Assembly: GCF_947495995.1 (NCBI RefSeq)
Contig: NZ_CANMAX010000001.1
Location: 186,001-250,000, forward strand
DNA length: 64,000 nucleotides
Source of the DNA: an uncultured Tenacibaculum sp.
GTDB lineage: Bacteria; Bacteroidota; Bacteroidia; Flavobacteriales; Flavobacteriaceae
Direction: 5' to 3'
This document shows, piece by piece, positions 17,649 to 26,418 of the stretch. Each line of letters starts with the position of its first letter. The stretch's first letter is position 1. The position numbers were made by a program, and so were the translations under genes. Below the pieces are notes generated by a model. It saw nothing but the letters and a program-made list of their open reading frames with translations, was not told the DNA's origin and did not search any database.

Positions 17649-18428
17649 ATGCTAGATTTTTTAGATTTTTCTTTTTTAGATGTATTAGATATTATTCTAG
17701 TTGCTGTACTATTATTTTACACATATAAACTACTTAAAGGAACTGTTGCTATTAATATTGTAATTGGTATTGCTCTTATTTTCTTAATATGGAAAGCCAC
17801 ACAAGCACTACATATGGAAATGTTAAGTGGTATTCTTGGTTACTTATTATCTGGTGGTGTTATTGCTTTAATTATCGTTTTTCAACAAGAAATTAGGAAG
17901 TTCTTATTAATGATTGGTACAAATAATTTTACCAATAAACGTGGATTCCTTAATCAGTTAAAATTTTTACAATCTGAAATTAATACAGACACAGACATTG
18001 ATACTTTGCTTTCCTCTTGTAACAGTTTGTCGAAAACAAAAACAGGAGCTTTAATTGTTATTGAAAGAACGAATAAGTTAGATTTTCTAGTGAATACTGG
18101 TGACCAAATGAATGCTCTAATTAACGACGCAATTATTCAAAGTATTTTTTATAAAAACAGTCCATTACACGATGGTGCTACAATTGTACGTGATAATTAT
18201 ATTATTGCTACAAGAGTAATTTTACCTGTATCTGAAAGCACCAGAATTCCTTCAAGATTCGGACTTAGACATAGAGCTGCTATTGGAGTTACCGAAAAAA
18301 CAGATGCTGTGTGTATTATTGTTTCTGAAGAAACAGGAGAAATCTCTTATGTAAAAGATGGCAATTTTGTTTTTTACAAGACTAAAGAAGAGTTATCAGA
18401 AATTATTCAGAAAGATTTATCTAATTAA
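17649..18428 (+). CDS. cdaA: diadenylate cyclase CdaA
   Basis: This 259-aa protein has three N-terminal membrane helices (about 12-28, 33-50, 60-82) and a cytosolic DAC domain. The catalytic DGA motif (SPLHDGATIV) and the RHR motif (FGLRHRAAIG) are intact. It makes c-di-AMP from two ATP, a second messenger controlling potassium and osmolyte balance and cell-wall homeostasis. The CdaA type (membrane DAC) is typical of Bacteroidota and is usually next to folP. The end overlaps the convergent neighbour by 8 bp. No CdaR or GlmM partner is visible here. Confidence 0.94.
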   Translation: MLDFLDFSFLDVLDIILVAVLLFYTYKLLKGTVAINIVIGIALIFLIWKATQALHMEMLSGILGYLLSGGVIALIIVFQQEIRKFLLMIGTNNFTNKRGFLNQLKFLQSEINTDTDIDTLLSSCNSLSKTKTGALIVIERTNKLDFLVNTGDQMNALINDAIIQSIFYKNSPLHDGATIVRDNYIIATRVILPVSESTRIPSRFGLRHRAAIGVTEKTDAVCIIVSEETGEISYVKDGNFVFYKTKEELSEIIQKDLSN

Positions 18429-18918
18429 AACTAAAAATATCTCTCCACAGGAAGTTTTGTGTTGGAATAGTAACAAAACTCTTTTCTTTACTATCATAAA
18501 TTTTTGCTTCAATCGTTATTTCTTGATCAAAAGCTTTATTTAATTCTGAAGCTAATTGTAATGTTTTATCCTTTAAAAATGCTTGTATTATTTGTGATGC
18601 TATTGCTTGCTTATCTGTTACTTTATATAGATAATCTTTTGAAATCGTATCATAAAAATTACGCAAACCAGTTAAGCTATGATATGCTTGTTGATAAATA
18701 GCATCTGAAATTATGGTATTCTTATCAGAAAGGACAAAGCTTATTTTTGTGATGTTTTCTTTTTCTATAAATTGAAATATATAATCTAATGTATCTGTAT
18801 TAAATACTACGGAATTCCGTAAAGAGGTATAATAATAATTCACATCTAATAAGGAATGATTATCAATTACAGATTCAAGGAAATCCGTAGGACATACAAA
18901 ATACATACTCTTGTTCAT
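18421..18918 (-). CDS. conserved protein of unknown function, partner of the carbonic anhydrase-like gene
   Basis: This 165-aa soluble protein opens with MYFVCPTDFLESVI and has a YYTSLRNSVVF stretch (about residues 28-39) and an ISFVLSDKNTIISDAI strand-helix (about 57-73). The pattern is reminiscent of a Rossmann-like beta-carbonic anhydrase core, but the zinc-binding Cys-His-Cys set is not present in canonical form, so I do not assign activity. Its start overlaps the stop of the iota-carbonic anhydrase-like gene by one base (TAATG), so the two are translationally coupled and probably functionally linked. The 3' end overlaps cdaA by 8 bp. Confidence 0.6.
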   Translation of the reverse strand: MNKSMYFVCPTDFLESVIDNHSLLDVNYYYTSLRNSVVFNTDTLDYIFQFIEKENITKISFVLSDKNTIISDAIYQQAYHSLTGLRNFYDTISKDYLYKVTDKQAIASQIIQAFLKDKTLQLASELNKAFDQEITIEAKIYDSKEKSFVTIPTQNFLWRDIFSFN

Positions 18919-19391
18919 TAAGCTACTACTTCAATAGTATATGGAAAAGAAGAATGATGTAAATCGATCTTTAAATCTCCGTCTACAAGCTTGTATCCAA
19001 AAGTATATTCAACTTTTGCCTCATTTCCTTCTAAATCTGTAAAGAAATAGTTTCCCATAGCAATAGCTCTTTTCTCTTCAAGAATTATCCCAGCGTTTTC
19101 AAATCTTACCTTAGTCCAAGGTTGTAAGGCAAATCCTTTATCTTCTTCACATTTACGATCTTCACCTGCAATAAAATACGATACTGCTTCTTCTTTAGTT
19201 GGTCTAAATTGTTCAATAGCACACTTTGTTGGTTTGAATACTACTGTTCCATTTTGATACGCATAACGCTCATCAATAAAACCATTTGTGAACGATTCAC
19301 ATTCAGCTCTATCTGTCTGTAAACTTCCTATTTTAACTACTCCGTCTCCCCATTTTTCTTGTACCTCAAGTACTTGTTCTTTTGTAACCAT
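18918..19391 (-). CDS. probable iota-class carbonic anhydrase (COG4337, SnoaL/NTF2-like fold)
   Basis: This 157-aa protein matches what I remember of the COG4337 family: a VQEKWGDGVVKIG start, VVFKPTKC (about 50-57), AVSYFIAG, the block EDKGFALQPWTKVRF (about 81-95) and a C-terminal HHSSFPY. Members of this NTF2-like family from cyanobacteria and diatoms are iota-carbonic anhydrases that interconvert CO2 and bicarbonate, in some cases without metal. Databases often mislabel such proteins as phosphoribosyl-AMP cyclohydrolase. There is no signal peptide, so it should be cytosolic. It is the first gene of a two-gene unit. The family call is from memory of motifs and needs a profile search. Confidence 0.6.
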   Translation of the reverse strand: MVTKEQVLEVQEKWGDGVVKIGSLQTDRAECESFTNGFIDERYAYQNGTVVFKPTKCAIEQFRPTKEEAVSYFIAGEDRKCEEDKGFALQPWTKVRFENAGIILEEKRAIAMGNYFFTDLEGNEAKVEYTFGYKLVDGDLKIDLHHSSFPYTIEVVA

Positions 19392-19520
19392 TAAATTATA
19401 AGTTTTAAATTATTTTTTGATCAAAACCACTAACGTGGCTCTATTGCAATATAAATATTTTATCGCAACTTTGTTGCGTTTAAAATTTATTATAACATAG
19501 TCTTAAGATTTAAAACAAAA

Positions 19521-19550
19521 AAACCGACATCAATTACTTGATATCGGTTT
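19521..19550 (-). terminator. intrinsic terminator after the heme/CBM3 protein gene
   Basis: The minus-strand RNA stem AAACCGAUAUCAA/UUGAUGUCGGUUU (one G-U pair, 4-nt loop) is followed by TTTTGTTTT. It ends the large cellulolytic transcription unit. Confidence 0.82.
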
Positions 19551-19570
19551 TAAAATTATCCCATATGAAT

Positions 19571-22500
19571 CTATTTTATAGCGATCTTTTTGGTTACTAA
19601 ATTTCCTTTTTCACTGTCTTTTATTTGTAAAACATATATACCTTTTGGTAAATCATTTATTTCTAACTGAATACTATTTTCAATAAACTGTTTTGAAATT
19701 ACTCGTTGACCAGCTACATTGAACAATGCTACGCTTTTCTGTGTAACTTGATTTTGAGTTGAAGGAATAGAAATTGAAATAAAATTTGAAGCTGGATTTG
19801 GTCCAATTGCAAATATTTCAGTTTCTAAACTTTGTTCATTTTGAATTCTAGATGCAACAGTACTTCCACAGTTAGGCGCTGTATTAGTTGTACTGAAATA
19901 CAGGGTAAATCCTTCTGTTTTTGAGACCATCACAAAGTTGTCAGCATCTAAGGTTACCCAATATTCACCATCTAAACCTGTAAAACCAGAACCTGTTATT
20001 GTTATTTCTGGTTGTGCTTGATTGAAATTATGCGTAATACTTGGTATTAAGTTATTCCACCAAGACGGAGCACCATTTGTTGTATTGATTGAAAACTGCC
20101 ATAAACCGTTCGCATTAGCATCCCAATTTATAGTGAATTTTGCAATGTTACTTAAGTCAGGGCCATTTCCTAAAACAAATACATAATCATAAGCTTTATT
20201 TACAGATGTTAAACTTGTGGCTATTGGCGTACCAAAACTACAACCTGAAGGATTCGGATTTGAATCATCGATTACATTAATTGCAATACTTTTAGAATCC
20301 TGTAAAACACCATCACTTACCGTTAATACTACATCATAAGTATTAGGTTGTAAGAATTCATATGAAATTATTTCTCCTGTCGCAGTATTTCCGTCACCAA
20401 AATCCCAAGTATATGTTAATATATCTCCATCTGGATCTGTTGAACTAGAAGCATCAAACTGAACTAATAAAGGCGCATTTCCCGAAACTACATCAGCAGT
20501 AAAATTAGCTATTGGAGCATTATTTATCGGTTGATCTGTTACTGTAATTACCGAAGATTTTGTACGTTGTTTTTCTCCATCACTAACTGTAAGTTCAACC
20601 GTATAGTTATTGGGTTGTGTAAATTCATGTGAAACTATTTCTCCCACGGCTGTATTTCCATCGCCAAAATCCCAAGTATAGGTTAATACATCTCCGTCTG
20701 GATCGTAAGAACCTGATGCATCAAACTGAACACTTAACGGACTTTGTCCTGAACTTACATTAGAGGTAAAATCTGCAATCGGAGCTCTATTTTCAGCAAC
20801 CGAGCCATCGGGTTCTAACCCCCAAACTAACTGTCCTTTGTAATATAACGTTACTAAAACATGTGGACTTAAATTATTCTTAGCAGCATCATAAGAAAAA
20901 TCATTCAGCTGATTGTGTGATTGAAATCCTGAATGATGTAATCTTGTTACGATTTGTCCTGATTTTGAGTTCGCATTGATATTTCCTGAAGTATTTGTAA
21001 ATCCTAATTCTAAGTAATTTTCTGCACCTAATGCCTCATATTTTCCTGTTACTCCTTTTGGTTGAGAATAATCTATATTAAACACCATAGGAACATTATG
21101 ATCTGGTGTAAACCAGTAACGAATTGTAAAATCTTTCAACGTTAAATTCTCATTAGAACCATTTACAATTTGAAACACAGGTTTTAATTCTGATGAATTT
21201 GCTCCCGAACTATTTTCTCTATACTCGACACTAAAATCAGTATCTGGTAAATTTGCTAGTCTTTCATCTACTGTAAATGTCACTTCTTTAAATTCTCCAG
21301 TAAGTGTACCATTGGCTTCTACTAATTCTAACTTAATAGTGTGAGTGCCTTCTGTTAAATTTGATACAGGAATAGGAGTAACTGAATACACATCTTGCTG
21401 TTCAATTCCATCTAAAGAATACTTCACATGCCTTCCATTAGGTGTAAAATCCCATAAAATTGTAGAAAATTCAATAGAAAAATTAGGTCCGACTAAACTT
21501 CCATTTGTTGGCGATTCAATTAATACTGTTGGATCTTTTGGAATTGGATCTTTGGTTACCATAACAGTTATTGTTTCTCCAAGTTCCGTTAACGAATTGT
21601 CACTTCTTTCCATTTGAAGTGTTAATTCATGTGGCCCTTCAGATAAATTTGTTAGATCTTCATGCACACCTTCCGAAGTTATTAAACCTCTATCTTGTCC
21701 GTCTATTCTATATCTTAACTGAAATTGTTGTGAAGGCAAATCCCAACCTTCAGTTTCAAATTCAATACTAATTGGAGCATTTACTAATTGTTCGTTAGTT
21801 GGTGAAGTAAAATACACATCAGGTAACGGTCCGATTGGCGTATCTGCATCACCACCATGAAGTGTCCATAAAATAGCTGCATCAAACATTTTTAAACCTT
21901 GTGGTGTTAATAAATGCATGAATTGATCTCGCAACGGAAACGCAGTTCTTCTCGATGGAATTGTTGCACTTGCTTCATAACCAAATAAAATAGGTTGTGT
22001 ACCTGCTTTAGCAATTATAATAGCTTCTGTTGATGGACTTCCAAAAGGTAAACTTTGTGTAATATCATATAAAGCAGTTGTTATTCCTGCATTTGCTGCC
22101 ATTGGATGATTTGGAGCTGAAATTGTTACTTGATCGAAACCTTCGTTTGTAATTCCGAAACCTGTATTTAAAGATCCTGAAGTCATTCTTAAACGATTAT
22201 ACATAAAAGGATTCCAAGTTAATAACGGCACTCTGGCTCCTTCTAAATCATTTCCTAGTTCTCTTGGATCTACAGTAGAAGAAATTAAAACTAAATCATA
22301 CGGATTTGCAGATTGCGGGCTCGTAGCTTCTTCATCTGAAAACAAAGTAATAGAAAAGCCAAATTGTTGTGCTAATCTTGATTTTATACGCTGATCTTCG
22401 TTGGAAAGATTTGTCTTATCTCCAACAACAAACATTACGTTGATTGTATTCTTAAATGTAACTTTTGATTCTGGAGTTATAGAAGCCGTTTTTCCGTTGT

Positions 22501-25500
22501 TATAAAATACTTTAGCGGCTACTGTATATGTTTTCCATAAAATAGGTTGCCAAGAACTTTCAAAAGGCGCTGTAGTAACTTCTTCAACCAAATCGTTATC
22601 TACATAATATTCAACTTTAGTTACGCCTTCAATATTAGTATTTACAGCTAATTTTACTTTTTCTGATGTATTTAATTTCGATCCATCTGCAGGTGATGCC
22701 ATTTCTAGAACTTGAATTTCATCAGTATTGATCTCGTCTCCATCAATTTGATTAATATATGCTACTAATTGATCAATCTGATTTTGACTTAAAGTAGAAA
22801 CTGCTCCGTGTGCATCTCCAATATTCTTTGTTGTTAAAACTTCTTTAATTGTTTTTGCTGAACCATCATGTAAATATGGAGCCGTTGCCCAAACATCTTT
22901 TAATGTAGGAACATCTAAACCTAACAATGTTTTTTGAAGACGTTGACCACTTTGAGTTCCTAAAGTGCCCACATCGTGTAATTTTCCTGAAGGGCTATCT
23001 GTAAATGCCGCTCCACTATGACAAGAAGCACATTTTAAGTCTGAGAAAATAGCTTTTCCTGCAATTCCATCTGCAGTTAACGATCCATTTGCATTTTTAT
23101 ACGGACTTGGTTCAAAAGTATCTAACGATTCTATATACGCTGTTAAAGCATCTAAATCTGCCGATTTTCCTGTTTTTGCATCACCAAGTGTTAAGGCTGT
23201 TGTTCCATCGTTAAAATCATCTGTAGTCATAAAACCTTGACCTTTAAAATGCGCACGAATATCATTCTCAAAATCTTGAATCTCATCAAAATTTGCACTC
23301 CAATGTACTCTTCCGTGAGCAGTTCCGGCACGACCAACGAGTGAAATTGTATTTCTTAATCCTTCTCCACGATCTGTAAAATCCCAAGTTCTTCCATCTT
23401 GAGTTCCATCAACATGACAACTCGCACAACTGATGTAACCATCGGTTCCCATTTTTAAATTAGAAGCATCGTAAAAAATTTGTTTCCCTTTTAATACTTC
23501 CGCACTCAATAATTCTGTTCTTACAGTATTTACAGTTGCCAAATTTTCGAGCACTGGATCTCCGTTCCTCACCATAGCATCAGCATTTAAAACAGTAACC
23601 GAACGATCCATAAAGTTTTTTACAAAAAGTCTATTAGTACTTTTATCAAAAGCTAAACCTTGTGGAGATTTTCCCACATCAGTTTTTAAAATTTCGATAC
23701 CTGTTTTCGGATCAATTACAATAATTCTATTGTTTCCTTGCATGGTAACGAACAAATAATTTCCTGTTGGAGAATACAAAGCTGATGAAGGCTGACCATG
23801 ATTATCAAAATCTAATCTATTTCCTAAATCTTCTTTTCCTATTGTTAAATTGATCGGAGAAATAGCTGTTCGAACAGCATTATCGAAAGTTAACGTTTTT
23901 CCATCTCTCGCAAATCCTCTTAAAATATTATCCTTTTTTGCTACAGACCAAGCTGATTTATTATTGGGATGAATACTAACTCCTGAAATGTAATTTGGTA
24001 ACCCGCGAGCTGCATTTCCGTTATCTACAGTGAAATCATCTAATGCTAAGTCAATCGTTTTTTTAGTTAACGTATTTAGATTTACTTCCCAAATTTGACC
24101 TTCTTCATCTGGTGAAATAAAACGTGTGACTAACATTTTGTTTCCATCTCCAGTAATTGCTAAAGCTCTTGGTGTATTTCCTATTGAAATTGTATTTACA
24201 ATTACTTTTGTTGACGGATTAATTTCGATAATCTTTCCTGAACCAAAAGTAGAAACAAAAGCACGTGTTTGATCTGGAGTAAATACCAATCCGTAAGGTC
24301 GATCACCTCGATTTAATTGAATTTGATCCTGAACGATTCCTTGAGTATTTAAAACATAAACCTCATCTGAATCTCTACAAGTAACCCAAGCATTTTGTCG
24401 TGCATCTAACGCTACACTAATAGGATCTTTTCCTACAGAAACTTCTTTTATTACAGCAAAATTATCGGCATCGATTAATGTAACTGAATTATTATCTGGA
24501 TTTACAGACCATACAATTCTATTTGTTTCATCAACTGTAATTGGTCCAGATTGTGTTGGAGAAGTGTTTGGTAAGTTTTCTGAAACAACTATAGCTTTTG
24601 AAGCGACAACAAAACCTCCGTTATTATCAGAAATTTGAACTTGTACATTATAATTTCCTGCTTCAGCGAAAGTATGATTTACGGTTTTTGTCGTCCATTC
24701 TGTTTTTGGAGTTCCATCGCCAAAATCCCAACGATAACTTAATGTATTTCCATCAGCATCTGTCGCATTTGTCGTAAATTCGATCTGAGTATTCTCTATT
24801 ACTGGAGAAGGTTTGTTAGCTGTAATTCCTGTTACTTCTGGAGATTGATTTGAAGAATCACCACCTGTGGTAAAAAAGAAACTATACTCTTCCATTCCAT
24901 TACCAACTGCATCTTTAATTCCGTCTTCAACAAACTTTACTTCGTAAGTTGTATTCGGCAATAATGGATTTTTAGGCGCGTAATTAATTACTTGATATGA
25001 AGTTGTAGTGACATCTCCTTCAATTGGATTTCCTCCAAGTGGACTTACTTGAATTGTTTGATCATTTAAGGTTAAATCATTCAAGGTTTCATTTATTACA
25101 AAACCAATTGTAGTTGTTACTGGCTGATTAATTGCTCCTGAAACTGGAAAATGATGTCCAACAGAAGGTCCTTTTGTATCTAACCCATCTTGATGTGCAA
25201 AAATTGAAGTTTTATCATCTCCACTGGCCACTAAAATATGTCCGATTGGCATCCATTGATTATCGATAAATTGAAGCGTTTCATCACTTGAAGGAGGAAA
25301 AAATTCATGATCGATTTCCATAGTTTCAAAATTGAATTTCACACCTCTGTCAAACCTTCCAGAGAAACCAAATTCATCTTGAAAAATCATATATCTACCT
25401 AATGTAATTTGATCGGAGTGCAAACTAAATCCTCTTGTTACATTTGTTGGGTCACTAATATCAAAACCAACTAAAGCATCTGGACCTTGATTTCCACTCA

Positions 25501-26275
25501 TAAAAATCAGGTAATTTCTCCACAATTGAATTCCTGTACTATATTGTTCGTGAGGGATATCTCCTCCAAAAGATCCTAAAAATTTAATACTACTTGGGTC
25601 TCCAAAATCAAATACACTAATTGCTCCTGTTTGCGGTGCATAAAACACATAGTTTCCTACTCTTACGACAACATCTGGAACTGAAACACTTACTGGAATA
25701 TTATCGACTTGTTGACCAGAACGCATGTCGAAAACTCGATTTCCGACAATGGTGTGCGGAAACGTTTCTAAGTTATCATAATTCGCTTGTCCATCTTGTA
25801 CGGTATATAAAATATCTGAAGATGTTACTGGTTTCCTGTCCAGCATATTAGATAAATCGAGATATTTATACCCTGTTCCTTCAACTTCTGGCACAGAATA
25901 TTCTCGATAAAATAAATCTCCTTCTAATTTCCACCAACGATGACCATTATTTGCAGCATCACTAAACTGAACTCGCTTTGGAGCAGTTGGATTTGACACA
26001 TCCCAAACACCTGTTCCTGCTTGTCCGTTAATCATTAAGTAATTACGGTGATATGTATTAATTCTGTCTCCTTCTGGAAAGTTTGAAAGAAAGGTTCCTT
26101 TAGGCCAAGTTTGCTTTGTCATTTCCGGACCTTTGGTTCCGTCATAAATTGGTAAAATTGATTTTACGGCAACACCTAAAGAGATAAAAACAATGGCAAA
26201 ATACCAGATAGGTCGTTTTATTTTCTCCTGGATATTCGAATATATCCAACGTTTAAATTTTTGTTTAAGTTTCAT
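19571..26275 (-). CDS. giant T9SS-exported redox protein: two beta-propellers, di-heme cytochrome c peroxidase-like domain, CBM3, PKD and novel module
   Basis: This 2234-aa protein is exported by a signal segment with a long basic n-region (hydrophobic about 24-42). Domain order is: LVIVD-like propeller (about 65-375, repeats of DxSNPT/DISDPT); Big_5-type Ig domain (378-480); PKD (480-563); YVTN propeller (568-905); di-heme domain (915-1178) with heme sites CASCH at 950-954 and 1082-1086 and the family block ATAPYLHDGSAKTIKEVL; an Ig domain; a ThuA- or Rossmann-like domain (about 1273-1475); two Ig domains; CBM3 (1673-1822); two PKD; a 125-aa novel module (2012-2136); and a T9SS type A sorting domain (2153-2234). 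Heme must be attached in the periplasm before outer-membrane export. I infer a cellulose-bound electron-transfer or peroxidase role next to the cellulases. Confidence 0.85.
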   Translation of the reverse strand: MKLKQKFKRWIYSNIQEKIKRPIWYFAIVFISLGVAVKSILPIYDGTKGPEMTKQTWPKGTFLSNFPEGDRINTYHRNYLMINGQAGTGVWDVSNPTAPKRVQFSDAANNGHRWWKLEGDLFYREYSVPEVEGTGYKYLDLSNMLDRKPVTSSDILYTVQDGQANYDNLETFPHTIVGNRVFDMRSGQQVDNIPVSVSVPDVVVRVGNYVFYAPQTGAISVFDFGDPSSIKFLGSFGGDIPHEQYSTGIQLWRNYLIFMSGNQGPDALVGFDISDPTNVTRGFSLHSDQITLGRYMIFQDEFGFSGRFDRGVKFNFETMEIDHEFFPPSSDETLQFIDNQWMPIGHILVASGDDKTSIFAHQDGLDTKGPSVGHHFPVSGAINQPVTTTIGFVINETLNDLTLNDQTIQVSPLGGNPIEGDVTTTSYQVINYAPKNPLLPNTTYEVKFVEDGIKDAVGNGMEEYSFFFTTGGDSSNQSPEVTGITANKPSPVIENTQIEFTTNATDADGNTLSYRWDFGDGTPKTEWTTKTVNHTFAEAGNYNVQVQISDNNGGFVVASKAIVVSENLPNTSPTQSGPITVDETNRIVWSVNPDNNSVTLIDADNFAVIKEVSVGKDPISVALDARQNAWVTCRDSDEVYVLNTQGIVQDQIQLNRGDRPYGLVFTPDQTRAFVSTFGSGKIIEINPSTKVIVNTISIGNTPRALAITGDGNKMLVTRFISPDEEGQIWEVNLNTLTKKTIDLALDDFTVDNGNAARGLPNYISGVSIHPNNKSAWSVAKKDNILRGFARDGKTLTFDNAVRTAISPINLTIGKEDLGNRLDFDNHGQPSSALYSPTGNYLFVTMQGNNRIIVIDPKTGIEILKTDVGKSPQGLAFDKSTNRLFVKNFMDRSVTVLNADAMVRNGDPVLENLATVNTVRTELLSAEVLKGKQIFYDASNLKMGTDGYISCASCHVDGTQDGRTWDFTDRGEGLRNTISLVGRAGTAHGRVHWSANFDEIQDFENDIRAHFKGQGFMTTDDFNDGTTALTLGDAKTGKSADLDALTAYIESLDTFEPSPYKNANGSLTADGIAGKAIFSDLKCASCHSGAAFTDSPSGKLHDVGTLGTQSGQRLQKTLLGLDVPTLKDVWATAPYLHDGSAKTIKEVLTTKNIGDAHGAVSTLSQNQIDQLVAYINQIDGDEINTDEIQVLEMASPADGSKLNTSEKVKLAVNTNIEGVTKVEYYVDNDLVEEVTTAPFESSWQPILWKTYTVAAKVFYNNGKTASITPESKVTFKNTINVMFVVGDKTNLSNEDQRIKSRLAQQFGFSITLFSDEEATSPQSANPYDLVLISSTVDPRELGNDLEGARVPLLTWNPFMYNRLRMTSGSLNTGFGITNEGFDQVTISAPNHPMAANAGITTALYDITQSLPFGSPSTEAIIIAKAGTQPILFGYEASATIPSRRTAFPLRDQFMHLLTPQGLKMFDAAILWTLHGGDADTPIGPLPDVYFTSPTNEQLVNAPISIEFETEGWDLPSQQFQLRYRIDGQDRGLITSEGVHEDLTNLSEGPHELTLQMERSDNSLTELGETITVMVTKDPIPKDPTVLIESPTNGSLVGPNFSIEFSTILWDFTPNGRHVKYSLDGIEQQDVYSVTPIPVSNLTEGTHTIKLELVEANGTLTGEFKEVTFTVDERLANLPDTDFSVEYRENSSGANSSELKPVFQIVNGSNENLTLKDFTIRYWFTPDHNVPMVFNIDYSQPKGVTGKYEALGAENYLELGFTNTSGNINANSKSGQIVTRLHHSGFQSHNQLNDFSYDAAKNNLSPHVLVTLYYKGQLVWGLEPDGSVAENRAPIADFTSNVSSGQSPLSVQFDASGSYDPDGDVLTYTWDFGDGNTAVGEIVSHEFTQPNNYTVELTVSDGEKQRTKSSVITVTDQPINNAPIANFTADVVSGNAPLLVQFDASSSTDPDGDILTYTWDFGDGNTATGEIISYEFLQPNTYDVVLTVSDGVLQDSKSIAINVIDDSNPNPSGCSFGTPIATSLTSVNKAYDYVFVLGNGPDLSNIAKFTINWDANANGLWQFSINTTNGAPSWWNNLIPSITHNFNQAQPEITITGSGFTGLDGEYWVTLDADNFVMVSKTEGFTLYFSTTNTAPNCGSTVASRIQNEQSLETEIFAIGPNPASNFISISIPSTQNQVTQKSVALFNVAGQRVISKQFIENSIQLEINDLPKGIYVLQIKDSEKGNLVTKKIAIK
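19868..20242 (-). repeat. novel 125-aa module, copy in the heme protein
   Basis: Residues 2012-2136 of the heme protein run from Cys to Cys. Shared marks with the other copies are FVLGNGPDL, INWDANANGLWQFS, PSWW, QPEITI, GLDGEYWVTLD and TLYFSTT. This copy is the most divergent one (SITHNF for TQNF). Confidence 0.85.
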
Positions 26276-26342
26276 GATTTTTATTGATTGATTTGTTATT
26301 TAATTTCTAATCAAATGAATTTTGTCCCCACTTAAACCTTTA

Positions 26343-26385
26343 TATGTAAGGCCAACCGAGACGATGCTCGGTTCACCTTCACATA
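26343..26385. other. structured hairpin between cellulolytic genes
   Basis: TATGTAAGG (26343-26351) pairs with CCTTCACATA (26376-26385, one bulge), and an inner stem AACCGAG/CTCGGTT (26354-26360, 26367-26373) closes a 6-nt loop. No U-tract follows on either strand. It lies between the GH5_8-like stop and the start of the heme protein, so it may be an RNA-processing or stability element in a polycistronic mRNA. Confidence 0.55.
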
Positions 26386-26418
26386 AATTCAATCCCTAAT
26401 AATTGAAAATTTCGTATG

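Noticed and set aside
18921..19391. Phosphoribosyl-AMP cyclohydrolase (HisI)
   Set aside because: HisI metal-binding Cys and Asp motifs are absent. The motifs are those of COG4337, which databases often mislabel this way.
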